Of a DNA stretch of 64,000 nucleotides, positions 9,259 to 19,717 are shown in pieces. How positions within the stretch are numbered: position 1 is the stretch's first letter; each line of letters opens with the position of its first letter. Source of the DNA: Spirochaetales bacterium (GTDB lineage: Bacteria; Spirochaetota; Spirochaetia; Treponematales; UBA12059); the NCBI GenBank assembly GCA_016928955.1, contig JAFGJV010000010.1, forward strand, positions 1-64,000. The letters run 5' to 3'. The position numbers and the translations under genes were made by a program. The notes below the pieces were generated by a model, which saw nothing but the letters and a program-made list of their open reading frames with translations, was not told the origin of the DNA and ran no database searches.

Positions 9259-9442
9259 GACGCCATTCTGCCCCGCCTGAAGCCGGGTGGGCAAGGGGCG
9301 CCTGGCACTCGGGCACGGTGATGCCAGCCCAGCCCTGTATTTTTATACGTTTTCCATGCATATCCAGCGTATATTCCGCCAAAAATCCCTTGACACAGAC
9401 CGGCCGCATGCCCCATTGTGCGCGCTACATCCGGGAAGCGGC

Positions 9443-9470
9443 TTGAGAAGCACCCCCGGACGACTATACT
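9443..9470 (+). promoter_or_regulatory. Promoter TTGAGA-16-TATACT for potABCD
   Basis: Read directly; about 100 nt upstream of potA. Confidence 0.5.
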
Positions 9471-9569
9471 TTGGGCAAGCGCCGTACGGCGGCAACCGTA
9501 GGGCGCGTGCGGCGAGCGGCGCCGTAGGGCGCGCCATCCACCACGCACGGAGGGGATAAGGCACAAGAG

Positions 9570-10676
9570 TTGATAGGAAGCGACGTTGTCATCGAGCATG
9601 TAGGCAAATCGTTCGGCGCGTTCCGGGCGCTGGACGACGTGAGCATAGGGATAGGCAAGGGCGAGTTTTTCTCCCTGCTTGGCCCTTCGGGATGCGGCAA
9701 GACCACGCTCTTGCGCATCATAGCCGGGTTCGAGCAGCCTGAGTCCGGGGCGGTGCTCCTGGACGGCGTGAACGTGCTGCCGGAGCCGCCCAACACGCGG
9801 CGCGTGAACACCGTGTTCCAGAATTACGCCCTGTTCCCCCACCTGTCGGTGTTCGAGAACGTGGCCTTTTCCCTGCGCCTGGCCAAGGCGCCGGACGCCA
9901 CGGTACGCGACCGCGTGGGCCACTATCTCCGGCTGGTCGAGCTGGAAGCGCACGCGGACAAGAAGCCAGCCCAGCTGTCCGGCGGCCAGAAACAGCGCGT
10001 GGCCATAGCGCGCGCCTTGATCAACGAGCCGTCCGTCCTCCTTCTGGACGAGCCCCTGTCCGCCCTGGACGCCAAACTGCGCCAGCACATGCTCATCGAG
10101 CTGGACGCCATCCACGACAAGATCGGCATCACCTTCATCTACGTCACCCACGACCAGCAGGAGGCCCTGTCAGTGTCGGACCGCATAGCCGTGATGAACG
10201 GAGGCCAGGTCCTGCAGGTCGGCACGCCCCAGGAAATCTACGAGGCGCCGGCCACGGACTTTGTGGCCAAATTCATAGGCGAGACCAACCTGTACGAAGG
10301 CACCATACGCTCGGTCAGCGGGCAGATGGCGGAGCTGGACACGGCCGAATTCGGCACGGTGTACGTCACGGACGACGACCCGCCGCCCGCGGGCACCCGG
10401 GTCAGCTGGACGGTGCGTCCCGAGAAAATACGCATAGACCTGGAGCGGCCATCGTCCGTGCGCGGCGGGCTCAACCTGCTGTCCGGCCTGGTGGATGAAC
10501 CCATCTACTCCGGCTTCCAGACCAAGTTCTACGTGCGTACTGACCAGGGCGCCACGCTCAAGGTGATCAAACAGCACGCGGACTGGTCGGACGAAGGCCC
10601 GCGCATACGCTGGAAGGACTCGGTGTGGCTGTCGTACAGCGCGGAGGACGCCTTCCTGGTGGAGGTCAAGCGATGA
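9570..10676 (+). CDS. potA: Spermidine/putrescine ABC transporter ATP-binding protein
   Basis: Walker [10 protein letters not shown], signature [15 protein letters not shown], Walker [15 protein letters not shown] start with upstream AGGGGAT. Confidence 0.9.
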   Translation: MIGSDVVIEHVGKSFGAFRALDDVSIGIGKGEFFSLLGPSGCGKTTLLRIIAGFEQPESGAVLLDGVNVLPEPPNTRRVNTVFQNYALFPHLSVFENVAFSLRLAKAPDATVRDRVGHYLRLVELEAHADKKPAQLSGGQKQRVAIARALINEPSVLLLDEPLSALDAKLRQHMLIELDAIHDKIGITFIYVTHDQQEALSVSDRIAVMNGGQVLQVGTPQEIYEAPATDFVAKFIGETNLYEGTIRSVSGQMAELDTAEFGTVYVTDDDPPPAGTRVSWTVRPEKIRIDLERPSSVRGGLNLLSGLVDEPIYSGFQTKFYVRTDQGATLKVIKQHADWSDEGPRIRWKDSVWLSYSAEDAFLVEVKR

Positions 10677-11590
10677 AACAGGGCCCAGGCGGCCTGTACG
10701 CCGCCCCGTCCATCCTGTGGCTGAGCGTGTTCTTCGTCGCCCCGCTCCTCATCATCGTCGCCTACAGCTTCCTGACTCAGGGACAGCGCGGCGGCGTTGA
10801 GTGGAAGCCCACCCTGGATGCGTACAAGGCCATTGCCAACCCCACCTTCCTCACCGTGACGGTCAATACCATCGTGGTGGCGCTGGGGGCCACCCTGGTT
10901 ACCATCCTCATAGCCCTGCCCTGCGGCTACCACATGGCCCGGTCCAAGCGGCAGAACCTGCTCCTGCTGCTGGTGATCATACCCTTCTGGACCAACTTCT
11001 TGATCCGCATATACGCTTGGATAGCCATCCTTGGCAACGAGGGTTTCCTGAACGATCTCCTGCGCTTCCTGGGCCTGACTGACGAGCCACTGCGCTTTCT
11101 GTACAACCGCTGGGCCGTGGGCCTGGTGCTGGTATACACCTACCTGCCCTACGCCATACTGCCGCTGTTCTCCACCATAGACAAATTCGATTTCTCCCTC
11201 CTGGAGGCGGCGCGCGACCTGGGGGCGACCAAGCTCAAGGCCATAACCCGGGTGCTCCTGCCGAACATCAGGGGCGGAGTGTTCACGGCCTTCCTGTTCA
11301 CCTTCATTCCCATCTTCGGAGCGTACGCCGTGCCCCTCCTGGTGGGCGGCACCGAGTCGTACATGCTGGGCAACCTGATAGCCGACGAGCTGACCAAAAG
11401 CCGCAACTGGCCCCTGGCCGCGGCCATATCGCTGGTGATCACCCTGGTAACCACGGTCGGCGTCATGCTGCTCTTGCGCGCCGGCGGGACGGCCACCCTG
11501 GGCTCCGGCGGAGCCGGTACCAAGGAGCCGGAGGAGGGCGCGGCGCTACCCGCCCAATCCGTTGCTAGCGCGGAAGGAGAGCCGGCATGA
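10673..11590 (+). CDS. potB: Spermidine/putrescine ABC transporter permease
   Basis: Permease EAARDLGATKLKAITRVLLPNIRGG motif; ATGA overlap with potA. Confidence 0.9.
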   Translation: MKQGPGGLYAAPSILWLSVFFVAPLLIIVAYSFLTQGQRGGVEWKPTLDAYKAIANPTFLTVTVNTIVVALGATLVTILIALPCGYHMARSKRQNLLLLLVIIPFWTNFLIRIYAWIAILGNEGFLNDLLRFLGLTDEPLRFLYNRWAVGLVLVYTYLPYAILPLFSTIDKFDFSLLEAARDLGATKLKAITRVLLPNIRGGVFTAFLFTFIPIFGAYAVPLLVGGTESYMLGNLIADELTKSRNWPLAAAISLVITLVTTVGVMLLLRAGGTATLGSGGAGTKEPEEGAALPAQSVASAEGEPA

Positions 11591-12363
11591 AGCGCTCGAT
11601 CTTCTCCAAGGCCGTGTTCGCCGGGACCATCGTGTTCCTGTTCCTGCCCCTGGCCGTGCTGGTGTTCTACTCGTTCAACGAGTCCAAGTCCGGGTCCTGG
11701 GGCGGCTTCTCCCTGCGCTGGTACCTGAAGCTGTTCACCGACTCGCCGGACCTCTGGAGGGCCTTCGGGAACAGCGCAATCATCGCCCTGGGCTCGGCGG
11801 CCGTGGCCACGGCCATAGGCACCCTGGGAGCCATAGGCGTCAACTGGTACCGTTTCCGCCTGCGCTCGTACCTGCGCACCGTCACCTTCCTGCCCATGAT
11901 CCTGCCGGAGATCATCATAGGCGTGTCGCTCCTGGTGTTCTTCTCCGGCCTGGGCATTAGGCTCGGGCTGTTCACGGTGTTCGTTGCGCACGTATCCTTC
12001 AACCTGCCCTTCGTGTTCCTCCTGGTGCTGGCGCGCCTTGAGGAATTCGATTTTTCCATCATAGAGGCGGCGCGCGACCTGGGCGCCACCGAGGCGCAGA
12101 CCCTGGCGCGGGTAATCCTGCCCATGATCATGCCGGGCATCGTGTCGGGCTTCCTCACTGCGGTGACCCTGTCCCTGGAGGACTTTGTCATCACCTTCTT
12201 TGTCACCGGGCCCGGGGCCACCACCCTGCCTTTGTACGTGTACTCGGCCATACGCTTTGGCATATCGCCGGTCATTAACGCGCTCTCGGTGGTCATGATA
12301 CTGGGCACCGTGGCGCTCACCTGGTCCATGAGGAACTTCCTCAAATACATAGCAGCCAAATAG
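11587..12363 (+). CDS. potC: Spermidine/putrescine ABC transporter permease
   Basis: EAARDLGATEAQTLARVILPMIMPGIVSGF motif; ATGA overlap with potB. Confidence 0.9.
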   Translation: MKRSIFSKAVFAGTIVFLFLPLAVLVFYSFNESKSGSWGGFSLRWYLKLFTDSPDLWRAFGNSAIIALGSAAVATAIGTLGAIGVNWYRFRLRSYLRTVTFLPMILPEIIIGVSLLVFFSGLGIRLGLFTVFVAHVSFNLPFVFLLVLARLEEFDFSIIEAARDLGATEAQTLARVILPMIMPGIVSGFLTAVTLSLEDFVITFFVTGPGATTLPLYVYSAIRFGISPVINALSVVMILGTVALTWSMRNFLKYIAAK

Positions 12364-12372
12364 GAGGCCTGT

Positions 12373-13413
12373 ATGGTTTCAAAATCGGCCCGCGCGGCGC
12401 TCGCGCTTGTGGTCCTTGGGGTTCTTGTCCTGGCGTCGGCCTGCGGCGGTTCGGGGCAGAAGCTCTACCTGTACAACTGGACGTACTACATCCCAGACGA
12501 CGTGATAGAGGACTTTGAGCGTTCCCACGGCGTGGACGTGATTGTGGACTCATATTCGTCCAACGAGGAAATGTACAACAAGCTGGTGGCCGGGGGCTCG
12601 GGCTACGACATCGTGGTACCGTCGGGCGACTACGTATCCATCATGATAGCGGAGGGCCTCCTCAAGGAGCTGGACCTGTCGCGCGTGCCGAACCTGGCCA
12701 ACGTTGACCCCTCGGCCATAGCGCGCATCGGCTTTGACCCGGACAACCGCTACAGCGTGCCGTTCATGATGGGCGCCGCGGGCGTGTCCGTGAACTCGAG
12801 CAAGGCAGAGGGCTACGCGCACAGCTGGAGCATTTTCGGCGACGAGCGGCTCCGCGGGCGCATGACCATGCTGGACGACATGCGCGAGGTCCTTGGCGCG
12901 GCGCTCAAGTTCCTGGGTTATTCGGTCAACGACGTGGACCCCGCCCATCTGGAACAGGCCCGACAGGTTGTGGAATCATGGAAACCCAACCTGGTCAAGT
13001 TCGACGCGGAGGCCTTTGCCAAGAGCTTTGCCTCAGGCGAATTCTGGGTGGTCCAGGGCTACGCGGAAAACGTGTTCCTTGAATACGACGAGGAACGGCG
13101 CGGCGAGATAGATTTCTTCTTCCCCCAGGAAGGCATGCCCATGTACCTGGACAGCTTCTGCATCTTAAGCGGCGCTCAGAACGTGGACACGGCCTACCAG
13201 TTCATTGACTACATGCTGAGCCCGGAGATAGCCGCCCGCGTGTCCGACTACCTCATGCTACCCTCGCCCAACGTGCCGGCTCGGGAGCTCATGACCGTTA
13301 CCCCGAACTACAGCTTTGACGACCTGGCCGCCGGGGAGTTCAAGGAAGACCTGGGCCTTGAGGGACTCAAGCTGTACAACAAGGTGTGGCGCCAGATACG
13401 CGTGGGCAACTGA
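12373..13413 (+). CDS. potD: Spermidine/putrescine-binding lipoprotein
   Basis: Lipobox LASAC; LYLYNWTYYIPDDVIEDFE, YDIVVPSGDYVSIMI motifs of PotD. Confidence 0.92.
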   Translation: MVSKSARAALALVVLGVLVLASACGGSGQKLYLYNWTYYIPDDVIEDFERSHGVDVIVDSYSSNEEMYNKLVAGGSGYDIVVPSGDYVSIMIAEGLLKELDLSRVPNLANVDPSAIARIGFDPDNRYSVPFMMGAAGVSVNSSKAEGYAHSWSIFGDERLRGRMTMLDDMREVLGAALKFLGYSVNDVDPAHLEQARQVVESWKPNLVKFDAEAFAKSFASGEFWVVQGYAENVFLEYDEERRGEIDFFFPQEGMPMYLDSFCILSGAQNVDTAYQFIDYMLSPEIAARVSDYLMLPSPNVPARELMTVTPNYSFDDLAAGEFKEDLGLEGLKLYNKVWRQIRVGN

Positions 13414-13430
13414 AAGACCGCCACCAGTCA

Positions 13431-13466
13431 AAGGGAACGGCCCCAACGCGGGGCCGTTCCTTTTTT
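13431..13466 (+). terminator. Rho-independent terminator after potD
   Basis: GGAACGGCCCC AACGC GGGGCCGTTCC + T6. Confidence 0.92.
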
Positions 13467-13480
13467 AAGCCGGCGGCCCG

Positions 13481-15463
13481 TTAGCTGCTCGTGTTCAGCA
13501 GGGCGAGCAGAGCCTTGATGTCGCCGGCGCCAAGGCCCGCGCCCCAGCCCATGCTGCCCCGGCTGGCTGACGACCACAGCATGACGCCCTGTAGCTCGCT
13601 GTAGGCAAAGGGCAGGGGACCTGAGTCCGGCTTCAGCTGGAGGATCAGTTTGGCCAGGCGGGCCGTGGAAAGGTAGACAAAGCCCTTAATGTCTACCGGC
13701 GCTCCCGCCCTGAGCTGGCTGAAGCCCCTGACTCCCGACAATTGCGCCGTTGCCCTGTCCCTCCTGGCCAGGTCCACCGCTTGGGCAGGCTGTCCCAGCC
13801 ACATATAGGCCTTGTCGCCCGAGTACGCGTAGGATATGTGGCCATACCTGGCCACCAGGGATTCCGCCAGCGCATCCATGTATTCCCACTCATCGGTTTC
13901 CGCCGAGTAGTGATCATACGGCATGCCGCCCTCCGACCCGGATTGGTGGCCAATGAGCGCGGGCACGCCGAGCTTCAGCAACATATCCCGGTATACCGAA
14001 CCCGGTTCCAGGATCTGGGCTTTCATGGCGTCGCGATAGGCTTGCCTGTCCTTGAGCTGGCTGACCCCGTACAACGAAAGCTCCAGGCCCTCCGATACCA
14101 ACCTGGCCGCCTCTTCGGCCCCGGGGTAGTCTCCCTGCAAGGCGCGCCCCAGCGCGTCGCTCACGCTCACATCCAGGGAAAAAGCTCCGTTGCGCCCGCT
14201 TGCCCCGGCCAGGGCAAGCTGTTGTTCAAGACCGACGTCCAGGGCTTCCGCCGACGCCAGGGCTGCGCCAAAGAATTCCAGAAACTTTGTCATCCACTCC
14301 GTGCCCGATGACCAGGCGCCGGTCAGCAAAGCGTTCCCGTCGCAGTAGGACAAATAGGGCAGTTTGGAGTCTCCAGACGCCATGGACAACGCCATGGCGT
14401 CCAGAAGCCCGCCGGATGCCAGGCCCAGTCTGGCGCTCGTCCACACACGGTCCGAGTTTACGGTCAGGGCTATTTCCACGGTAGACAGGCCGTCTATAAG
14501 CTCCTGAACCAGGGGGAGCGCGGCTGAAAGCGACTGGATCGCGCTTTGGGATGGAGATTCTGAGGCCGACGGGGAGCTGTCCTCGTCGTCAAGCTCCGCC
14601 CAGTAGTCCGAGGATTTCAGGCTCCCCGAGTCGGTGCCGAATTCGTCGTCGCCATAATAGTCGCCATAATCGTCACCATACGCGTCGTATCCCTCGTCGT
14701 CCGCATACTCTTCGTCCTGCCCCGATTCCTCCGCCCCGTCATAGCCCTCGTAGTCCAGGTAGGATTCCGAATCGTCATCGTAATAGTTGTACGCATCGCC
14801 GTCCGGGACCTGGTCCGCGGATGAGTCTCCGAGCGTGGACAGGGCCTGCGCCATGGCCGCGTTGAACATGCCGGAAAAAGCGGCCACGTCCAGCCACACG
14901 GACAGCGTTGAATCCGGATAGGAAGCCAGGCTCAGGCTGGCGTTGCCATCGGGCGCGGCGAGCAAGCCGGGATCCATGTTTATGCCCAAGGCCAAGTACC
15001 CCGGTATATGGTAGGATACGTTGAGGCTCAACTCCGTATTGCCGGACACCATTTCAAGCACGCCGCTCTCAACGGAATTTTTGTCACGGTACGGCACAAG
15101 GACCAGCATGCCGGGCCCGGAGCTGCTCGAGCCTTCGGGCACCATATACAGGGCAAATACCAGCCGCTTGCCCGCATCCACGGCCTCAAGAAGCGCTTTG
15201 AGTTTGTCCATCGCCTGCGCGTGCTCGGGGGCGTCTCCGCGGAGCACGCGCCGGATTTCGGCCAGCTCCGGGGACGCGTCCATCAGCCCGGACGCTTCCA
15301 GGAACGAGACGGCGTTCTTCACGAACAGGCCGGTATTGTCAATGCTGACCACCATGGTGGCCCCGGCCGGCAGGGCGCGCAGGGGATCCTGCACATCCGC
15401 AGCTCCGGACAGCAACACCAGGCAAAAAAGCCCAAAAATCGCACTAAAAGATTTTCTTAACAT
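13481..15463 (-). CDS. Secreted hypothetical protein with extremely acidic D/E/Y/G-rich insert
   Basis: Signal peptide MLRKSFSAIFGLFCLVLLSGAA; internal DGDAYNYYDDDSESYLDYEGYDGAEESGQDEEYADDEGYDAYGDDYGDYYGDDEF. Confidence 0.75.
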   Translation of the reverse strand: MLRKSFSAIFGLFCLVLLSGAADVQDPLRALPAGATMVVSIDNTGLFVKNAVSFLEASGLMDASPELAEIRRVLRGDAPEHAQAMDKLKALLEAVDAGKRLVFALYMVPEGSSSSGPGMLVLVPYRDKNSVESGVLEMVSGNTELSLNVSYHIPGYLALGINMDPGLLAAPDGNASLSLASYPDSTLSVWLDVAAFSGMFNAAMAQALSTLGDSSADQVPDGDAYNYYDDDSESYLDYEGYDGAEESGQDEEYADDEGYDAYGDDYGDYYGDDEFGTDSGSLKSSDYWAELDDEDSSPSASESPSQSAIQSLSAALPLVQELIDGLSTVEIALTVNSDRVWTSARLGLASGGLLDAMALSMASGDSKLPYLSYCDGNALLTGAWSSGTEWMTKFLEFFGAALASAEALDVGLEQQLALAGASGRNGAFSLDVSVSDALGRALQGDYPGAEEAARLVSEGLELSLYGVSQLKDRQAYRDAMKAQILEPGSVYRDMLLKLGVPALIGHQSGSEGGMPYDHYSAETDEWEYMDALAESLVARYGHISYAYSGDKAYMWLGQPAQAVDLARRDRATAQLSGVRGFSQLRAGAPVDIKGFVYLSTARLAKLILQLKPDSGPLPFAYSELQGVMLWSSASRGSMGWGAGLGAGDIKALLALLNTSS

Positions 15464-15679
15464 GACGGCTCCTCGCTACCACTCCGGACTCTCGGGCTCC
15501 TGGCCGGGCAAGTCCGGGTTTACCAAGAAAATAGCGCGGAATTGGGGGTTTTGGATACCGGGCGCACCAGCCCACACGCCTGCGCCCGTTGCGCGCGCGG
15601 CTGTTCGGCGCTAGGATGAACGTCGGCTGGCGGAACCGCACGGGTTCCCCGGGCCGCGTCAGCAGGAAGGAAAAGCGCC

Positions 15680-17611
15680 ATGACCAAGAGGATCGACGAC
15701 GACACCATAGAAAAGACCGTCAACGCCATAACGGAGGCCGGGCAGCCGGACTGCCGGGACCGGGCCTTGGAGGGCGTGCGCTGCGCGGCCTCGTACTGGA
15801 GGGAGGAGGACGGCAGCTCGGACGAATTCTCCGCTTTTTGCGTCCGCCACTTTGCCTGCTCCGAGCGGGAGCGAGACGCGCTGTTTGGCCGCCTGGAAGC
15901 CCTGTCAGAGGTCCTGTACGGTTCCATGCTGGCCATAGGCAAGCAGCTTGAATGGGGCGTGCACGTGGACCAGGGGCCCCTTCTGCCCGCGGACGACATC
16001 CTTTCGGCATGGTCGCCGGGCGCCCACCTGTCCGACGACCTCTTTGGCAACAAGCTTGCCTTTGTCATCCACCTGAACTTTCCCTACCGGAGCCTCCAGC
16101 GCAAGCTCAAGGAAGGTCCGTCCTGGACCCGCAGGCAGTGGGCCGAGACCCGCCTGGGCGACACCCTGACAGAGCGCGTACCGGCTGACGTGTCCCAGCG
16201 CCTGGCCTCCGCCTTCTCGGCCGCCCAGAACTACATCATGGGCTACAACCTCTATCCGGCCGCCCTGCGCGACAACGGCGACGACGCCCTCTTTCCGGAG
16301 GACAAGCGCCTGCTCATGCACTGGAACATGAGGGACGAGATCAAGGCCCAGTACGGCAGACAGGACGCTACGCGGCGCCAGCGCCTGTTGTACGCGGCCA
16401 TGGAGCGCGTGGTTGACGGCGGCATACCCCTTGAGGCCATCGATACGGCCAGCCATCCGTGGAATCCGTCCAAGCAGTCGACCCAACCTGAAGGCAACCG
16501 CCGTTACGAATTCATGCTGGATATTTTCAGGGCCGAGCGCGGCCTGGACCAGTGGTGCCCGGACAATCCCAGCCTGGTGGCCCGCCGTTTCAACGTGGAC
16601 CGCGAAATACCGGAAAAGGACGTGGAGCGGCTCTTCCATGAGCTGTTGTCGTCCCCGGCCTTCGGACGAGCCGCCAAACTGGTGTCGTCCCGCCTTGAAC
16701 GCCCCCTGGAGCCCTTTGACGTGTGGTACCGGGACTTTGAGGAAGGCCAGAAGCCGGACGAGGCCGAGCTGGACGCCCTGACCCGCGCGCGCTACCCGGA
16801 CGCCCGCGCCTTCAAGAACGACATACCCCGCATCCTGGACGTCCTGGGCTTTGACAAGGCGGAAGCCGCCTGGCTGGCCGAGCGCATAGAGGTGGACCAG
16901 GCCAGGGGCTCGGGGCACGCCATGCCGGCTGCCATGCGGTCGGACAAGGTGCGCCTGCGCACCAGGGTCCCCAAGGCGGGCATGGACTACAAGGGCTTTA
17001 ACATAGCCTGCCACGAGCTCGGCCACAACGTGGAGCAGGTGTTCAGCCTCCACGGCATGGACGAGTACTTCCTGGCCAGCGTGCCCAACACGGCCTTCAC
17101 GGAGGCTTTTGCCTTTGTGTTCCAGGCGCGGGACCTGGCCATACTCGGCCGGGACGACGCGCCAGTGGGGCCGTCGGTGCTGGCCGACTACTGGGCGAGC
17201 TGCGAGATAGCCGGCGTGGCTCTGACGGACATGGAACTGTGGAACTGGATGTACGCCCATCCCGACTGCGACGCGCGCGCGCTCAGGGAAGCGGCCATGT
17301 CCATAGCCCGGTCCGTGTGGAACCGCTATTTTGCCCCGGCCTTTGGCGTACGAGACGCCCTTATGCTGGGTACCTATTCGCACATGATCGAGCACGCCAT
17401 GTACCTGCCGGATTATCCGCTCGGCCACATCATATCCTTCCAGATAGAGGCGGCCATGAAGGGAAAATCGGTCGGCTCACAGATGGGGCGCATGTGCCGC
17501 CTGGGGCGGCTGTCGCCCAACCAGTGGATGCGCCAAGCCGTGGGCTCGGACATATCGGTGGAACCCATGCTGACGGCGGCTCTGGCCGAGCTGAGCGCCA
17601 AAGGTTTTTAA
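15680..17611 (+). CDS. M3-like zinc metallopeptidase (HEXXH)
   Basis: CHELGHNVEQVFSLHG followed by NTAFTEAFAFVFQ (third-ligand E region); AAGGAAGG RBS-like site. Confidence 0.8.
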   Translation: MTKRIDDDTIEKTVNAITEAGQPDCRDRALEGVRCAASYWREEDGSSDEFSAFCVRHFACSERERDALFGRLEALSEVLYGSMLAIGKQLEWGVHVDQGPLLPADDILSAWSPGAHLSDDLFGNKLAFVIHLNFPYRSLQRKLKEGPSWTRRQWAETRLGDTLTERVPADVSQRLASAFSAAQNYIMGYNLYPAALRDNGDDALFPEDKRLLMHWNMRDEIKAQYGRQDATRRQRLLYAAMERVVDGGIPLEAIDTASHPWNPSKQSTQPEGNRRYEFMLDIFRAERGLDQWCPDNPSLVARRFNVDREIPEKDVERLFHELLSSPAFGRAAKLVSSRLERPLEPFDVWYRDFEEGQKPDEAELDALTRARYPDARAFKNDIPRILDVLGFDKAEAAWLAERIEVDQARGSGHAMPAAMRSDKVRLRTRVPKAGMDYKGFNIACHELGHNVEQVFSLHGMDEYFLASVPNTAFTEAFAFVFQARDLAILGRDDAPVGPSVLADYWASCEIAGVALTDMELWNWMYAHPDCDARALREAAMSIARSVWNRYFAPAFGVRDALMLGTYSHMIEHAMYLPDYPLGHIISFQIEAAMKGKSVGSQMGRMCRLGRLSPNQWMRQAVGSDISVEPMLTAALAELSAKGF

Positions 17612-17618
17612 CAGCTTT

Positions 17619-17672
17619 CTGTCCGGGAGGGCAACCCCGCTCGGGTTTCCCTCCCGGCCCCACCCTTCCTGA
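17619..17672. repeat. 54-bp hairpin repeat, copy A (downstream of M3-like peptidase)
   Basis: About 51/54 identical to 19659-19712; CCGGGAGGG...CCCTCCCGG stem. Confidence 0.9.
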
Positions 17673-18009
17673 GCAAGAGCATCGAGTTTTCCAACATCCT
17701 GGTCAACCTGCATGTTCATGCACGCTTGAGCATAAACCCCAAAAACGCCCTCGCTCCGCTTCTCAGTCCCCGTCGTTCCTGACTATATTGGTAAGGCCCC
17801 GATCCCAGGGGCCGTCGGGCGGGCTCCTAGCCGGTCTGACGCGACTAGACGCCGCCGTTGGCGGCGGGGCCTCCACAAGCCCATCGATCTTTTTCCCACC
17901 CTACCCCGAGTTCCGCCGCCCTACAGCCTGAGCAGATGGCCATGGGCCGGAACCGATGGGCTGGTGCCGAAAGGCGCCAACCTCCCGCGTTTGGAAAGGA
18001 GTACGGGTC

Positions 18010-19653
18010 ATGTACGATTCCCTCATTCTTGGGGCGGAGCCATCGCCGGCCCTGCCACCCAACGAGCCGGTCAAGGCTTACGCCCCCGGCTCTCCCGAGC
18101 GCTTGGCCCTGGAGGCCGAGCTCAAATCCATGATGGCCAACCCACCGGAAATCCCCTTGGTCATAGGCGGCAAGGAGGTGCGAACCGGCCGTCTGCGCGA
18201 CATCCGGGCGCCCTTTGACCACAGCCTGGTCCTTGGCCGCTGGCATGAGGCCGGCGCGGCCGAAGCGGCCATGGCCGCAGACGCAGCCGCCAAAGCGGCC
18301 ACTGACTGGGCCCGGACGCCGTATAGGGAGCGGGCCGCCGTGTTCCGCAAGGCCGCCGCTCTTATATCCGGTGGCTGGTGGAAAAAACTCGCCGCTGCCA
18401 GCATCCTGGGCCAGTCCAAAAACTACCACCAAGCGGAAATAGACGCCGTGTGCGAGACGGCGGACTTTTTCCGCATCAACCCAGCCCTGGCGGAAAGGCT
18501 CTACGCCGAGCAGCCCCGCTCTGACGAATTCGAGACCAACATCATGGACTACCGGCCGCTGGAGGGCTTTGTATACGCGGTCAGTCCTTTCAATTTTACG
18601 GCCATAGCGGCCAATCTTCCCAGCGCGCCCGCCCTGATGGGCAACGTGGTGGTGTGGAAGCCCGCGTCCACCTCGGTTCTGTCCAATTGGTACCTGGCCC
18701 AGCTGTACCGGGAAGCTGGCCTGCCCCCCGGCGTCATCAACTTCTTGCCCGGCGCATCCAGGGACATCACGGCCGCCCTCATGGCCCGGCCGGACCTTGC
18801 CGGTATCCACTTTACCGGTTCGACCGCCGTGTTCAATTCCCTGTGGAAAACGGCTGCGGAAAACCTGTCAAGCTACCGCGCCTATCCCCGCATCGTGGGC
18901 GAGACCGGGGGCAAGGACTTTGTGTTCGTCCACCCGGACGCCGACCTTGAGGCCGCCGTCACTGCCTGCGTGCGCGGCGCCTTTGAGTACCAGGGACAGA
19001 AATGCTCGGCCGCCAGCCGCCTGTACCTGCCTCGTTCCCGCAAGAAGGAATTCATGGACCGCTTCCTGGCAGAGCTCAAGGCGGTAAAAATGGGCTCTCC
19101 GCTGGATCCGTCAAATTTTGTCAACGCCGTCATAGACAAAGGCGCGTTCGACACCATAGGCGCTTATGTGGACCGGGCCAAGGCCAACCCTTCCTGCTCC
19201 ATCATGGCCGGAGGCTCCCGCGATTCGTCCACGGGCTGGTTCGTGGAACCCACGGTCATCATGACCGAGGATCCCAGGGCCGAGCCCATGGTAGAGGAGA
19301 TCTTTGGCCCCGTGCTCACGGCCTACGCCTATGACGATTCGGACCTGGACGCAGCCTACCGCCTGGTGGACCAAGGCGCGCCTTACGCCCTGACGGGGGC
19401 CGTGTTCGCCCGCGAACGGGCGGACATAGACCATGCCCTGGTAGCCCTGCGCAACGCCGCCGGCAATTTCTACATCAACGACAAGCCCACGGGCGCCGTA
19501 GTGGGCAGGCAGCCCTTTGGCGGAGCCAGGGCGTCTGGCACCAACGACAAAGCGGGTTCCTTCCTCAACCTGGTGCGCTGGACCAGCCCCCGGGCCATCA
19601 AGGAGAACATGGCCCCGCCCCGCGACTGGCGCTATCCCTTCCTGGGTACATAA
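18010..19653 (+). CDS. pruA: L-glutamate gamma-semialdehyde (1-pyrroline-5-carboxylate) dehydrogenase
   Basis: Aldehyde dehydrogenase motifs VSPFNFTAIAANLP, GETGGKDFVFVHPDAD, FEYQGQKCSAASRLYLP, GAVVGRQPFGGARASGTNDKAG. Confidence 0.92.
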   Translation: MYDSLILGAEPSPALPPNEPVKAYAPGSPERLALEAELKSMMANPPEIPLVIGGKEVRTGRLRDIRAPFDHSLVLGRWHEAGAAEAAMAADAAAKAATDWARTPYRERAAVFRKAAALISGGWWKKLAAASILGQSKNYHQAEIDAVCETADFFRINPALAERLYAEQPRSDEFETNIMDYRPLEGFVYAVSPFNFTAIAANLPSAPALMGNVVVWKPASTSVLSNWYLAQLYREAGLPPGVINFLPGASRDITAALMARPDLAGIHFTGSTAVFNSLWKTAAENLSSYRAYPRIVGETGGKDFVFVHPDADLEAAVTACVRGAFEYQGQKCSAASRLYLPRSRKKEFMDRFLAELKAVKMGSPLDPSNFVNAVIDKGAFDTIGAYVDRAKANPSCSIMAGGSRDSSTGWFVEPTVIMTEDPRAEPMVEEIFGPVLTAYAYDDSDLDAAYRLVDQGAPYALTGAVFARERADIDHALVALRNAAGNFYINDKPTGAVVGRQPFGGARASGTNDKAGSFLNLVRWTSPRAIKENMAPPRDWRYPFLGT

Positions 19654-19658
19654 AATTC

Positions 19659-19712
19659 CTGTCCGGGAGGGCAACCCGCCCCGGGTTTCCCTCCCGGCCC
19701 CACCCTTCCTGA
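19659..19712. repeat. 54-bp hairpin repeat, copy B (downstream of pruA)
   Basis: CCGGGAGGG C AACCCG CCC CGGGTT T CCCTCCCGG stem; near identical to copy A. Confidence 0.9.
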
Positions 19713-19717
19713 AGCCG

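Noticed and set aside
14640-14800. Possible CRISPR-like or tandem DNA repeat (GTCGCCATAATCGTC...)
   Set aside because: Periodicity reflects Asp/Tyr/Gly codons in the acidic insert of a continuous ORF; no spacers of uniform length
15905-17428. 507-aa minus ORF opposite the HEXXH peptidase
   Set aside because: Antisense shadow of a motif-supported gene
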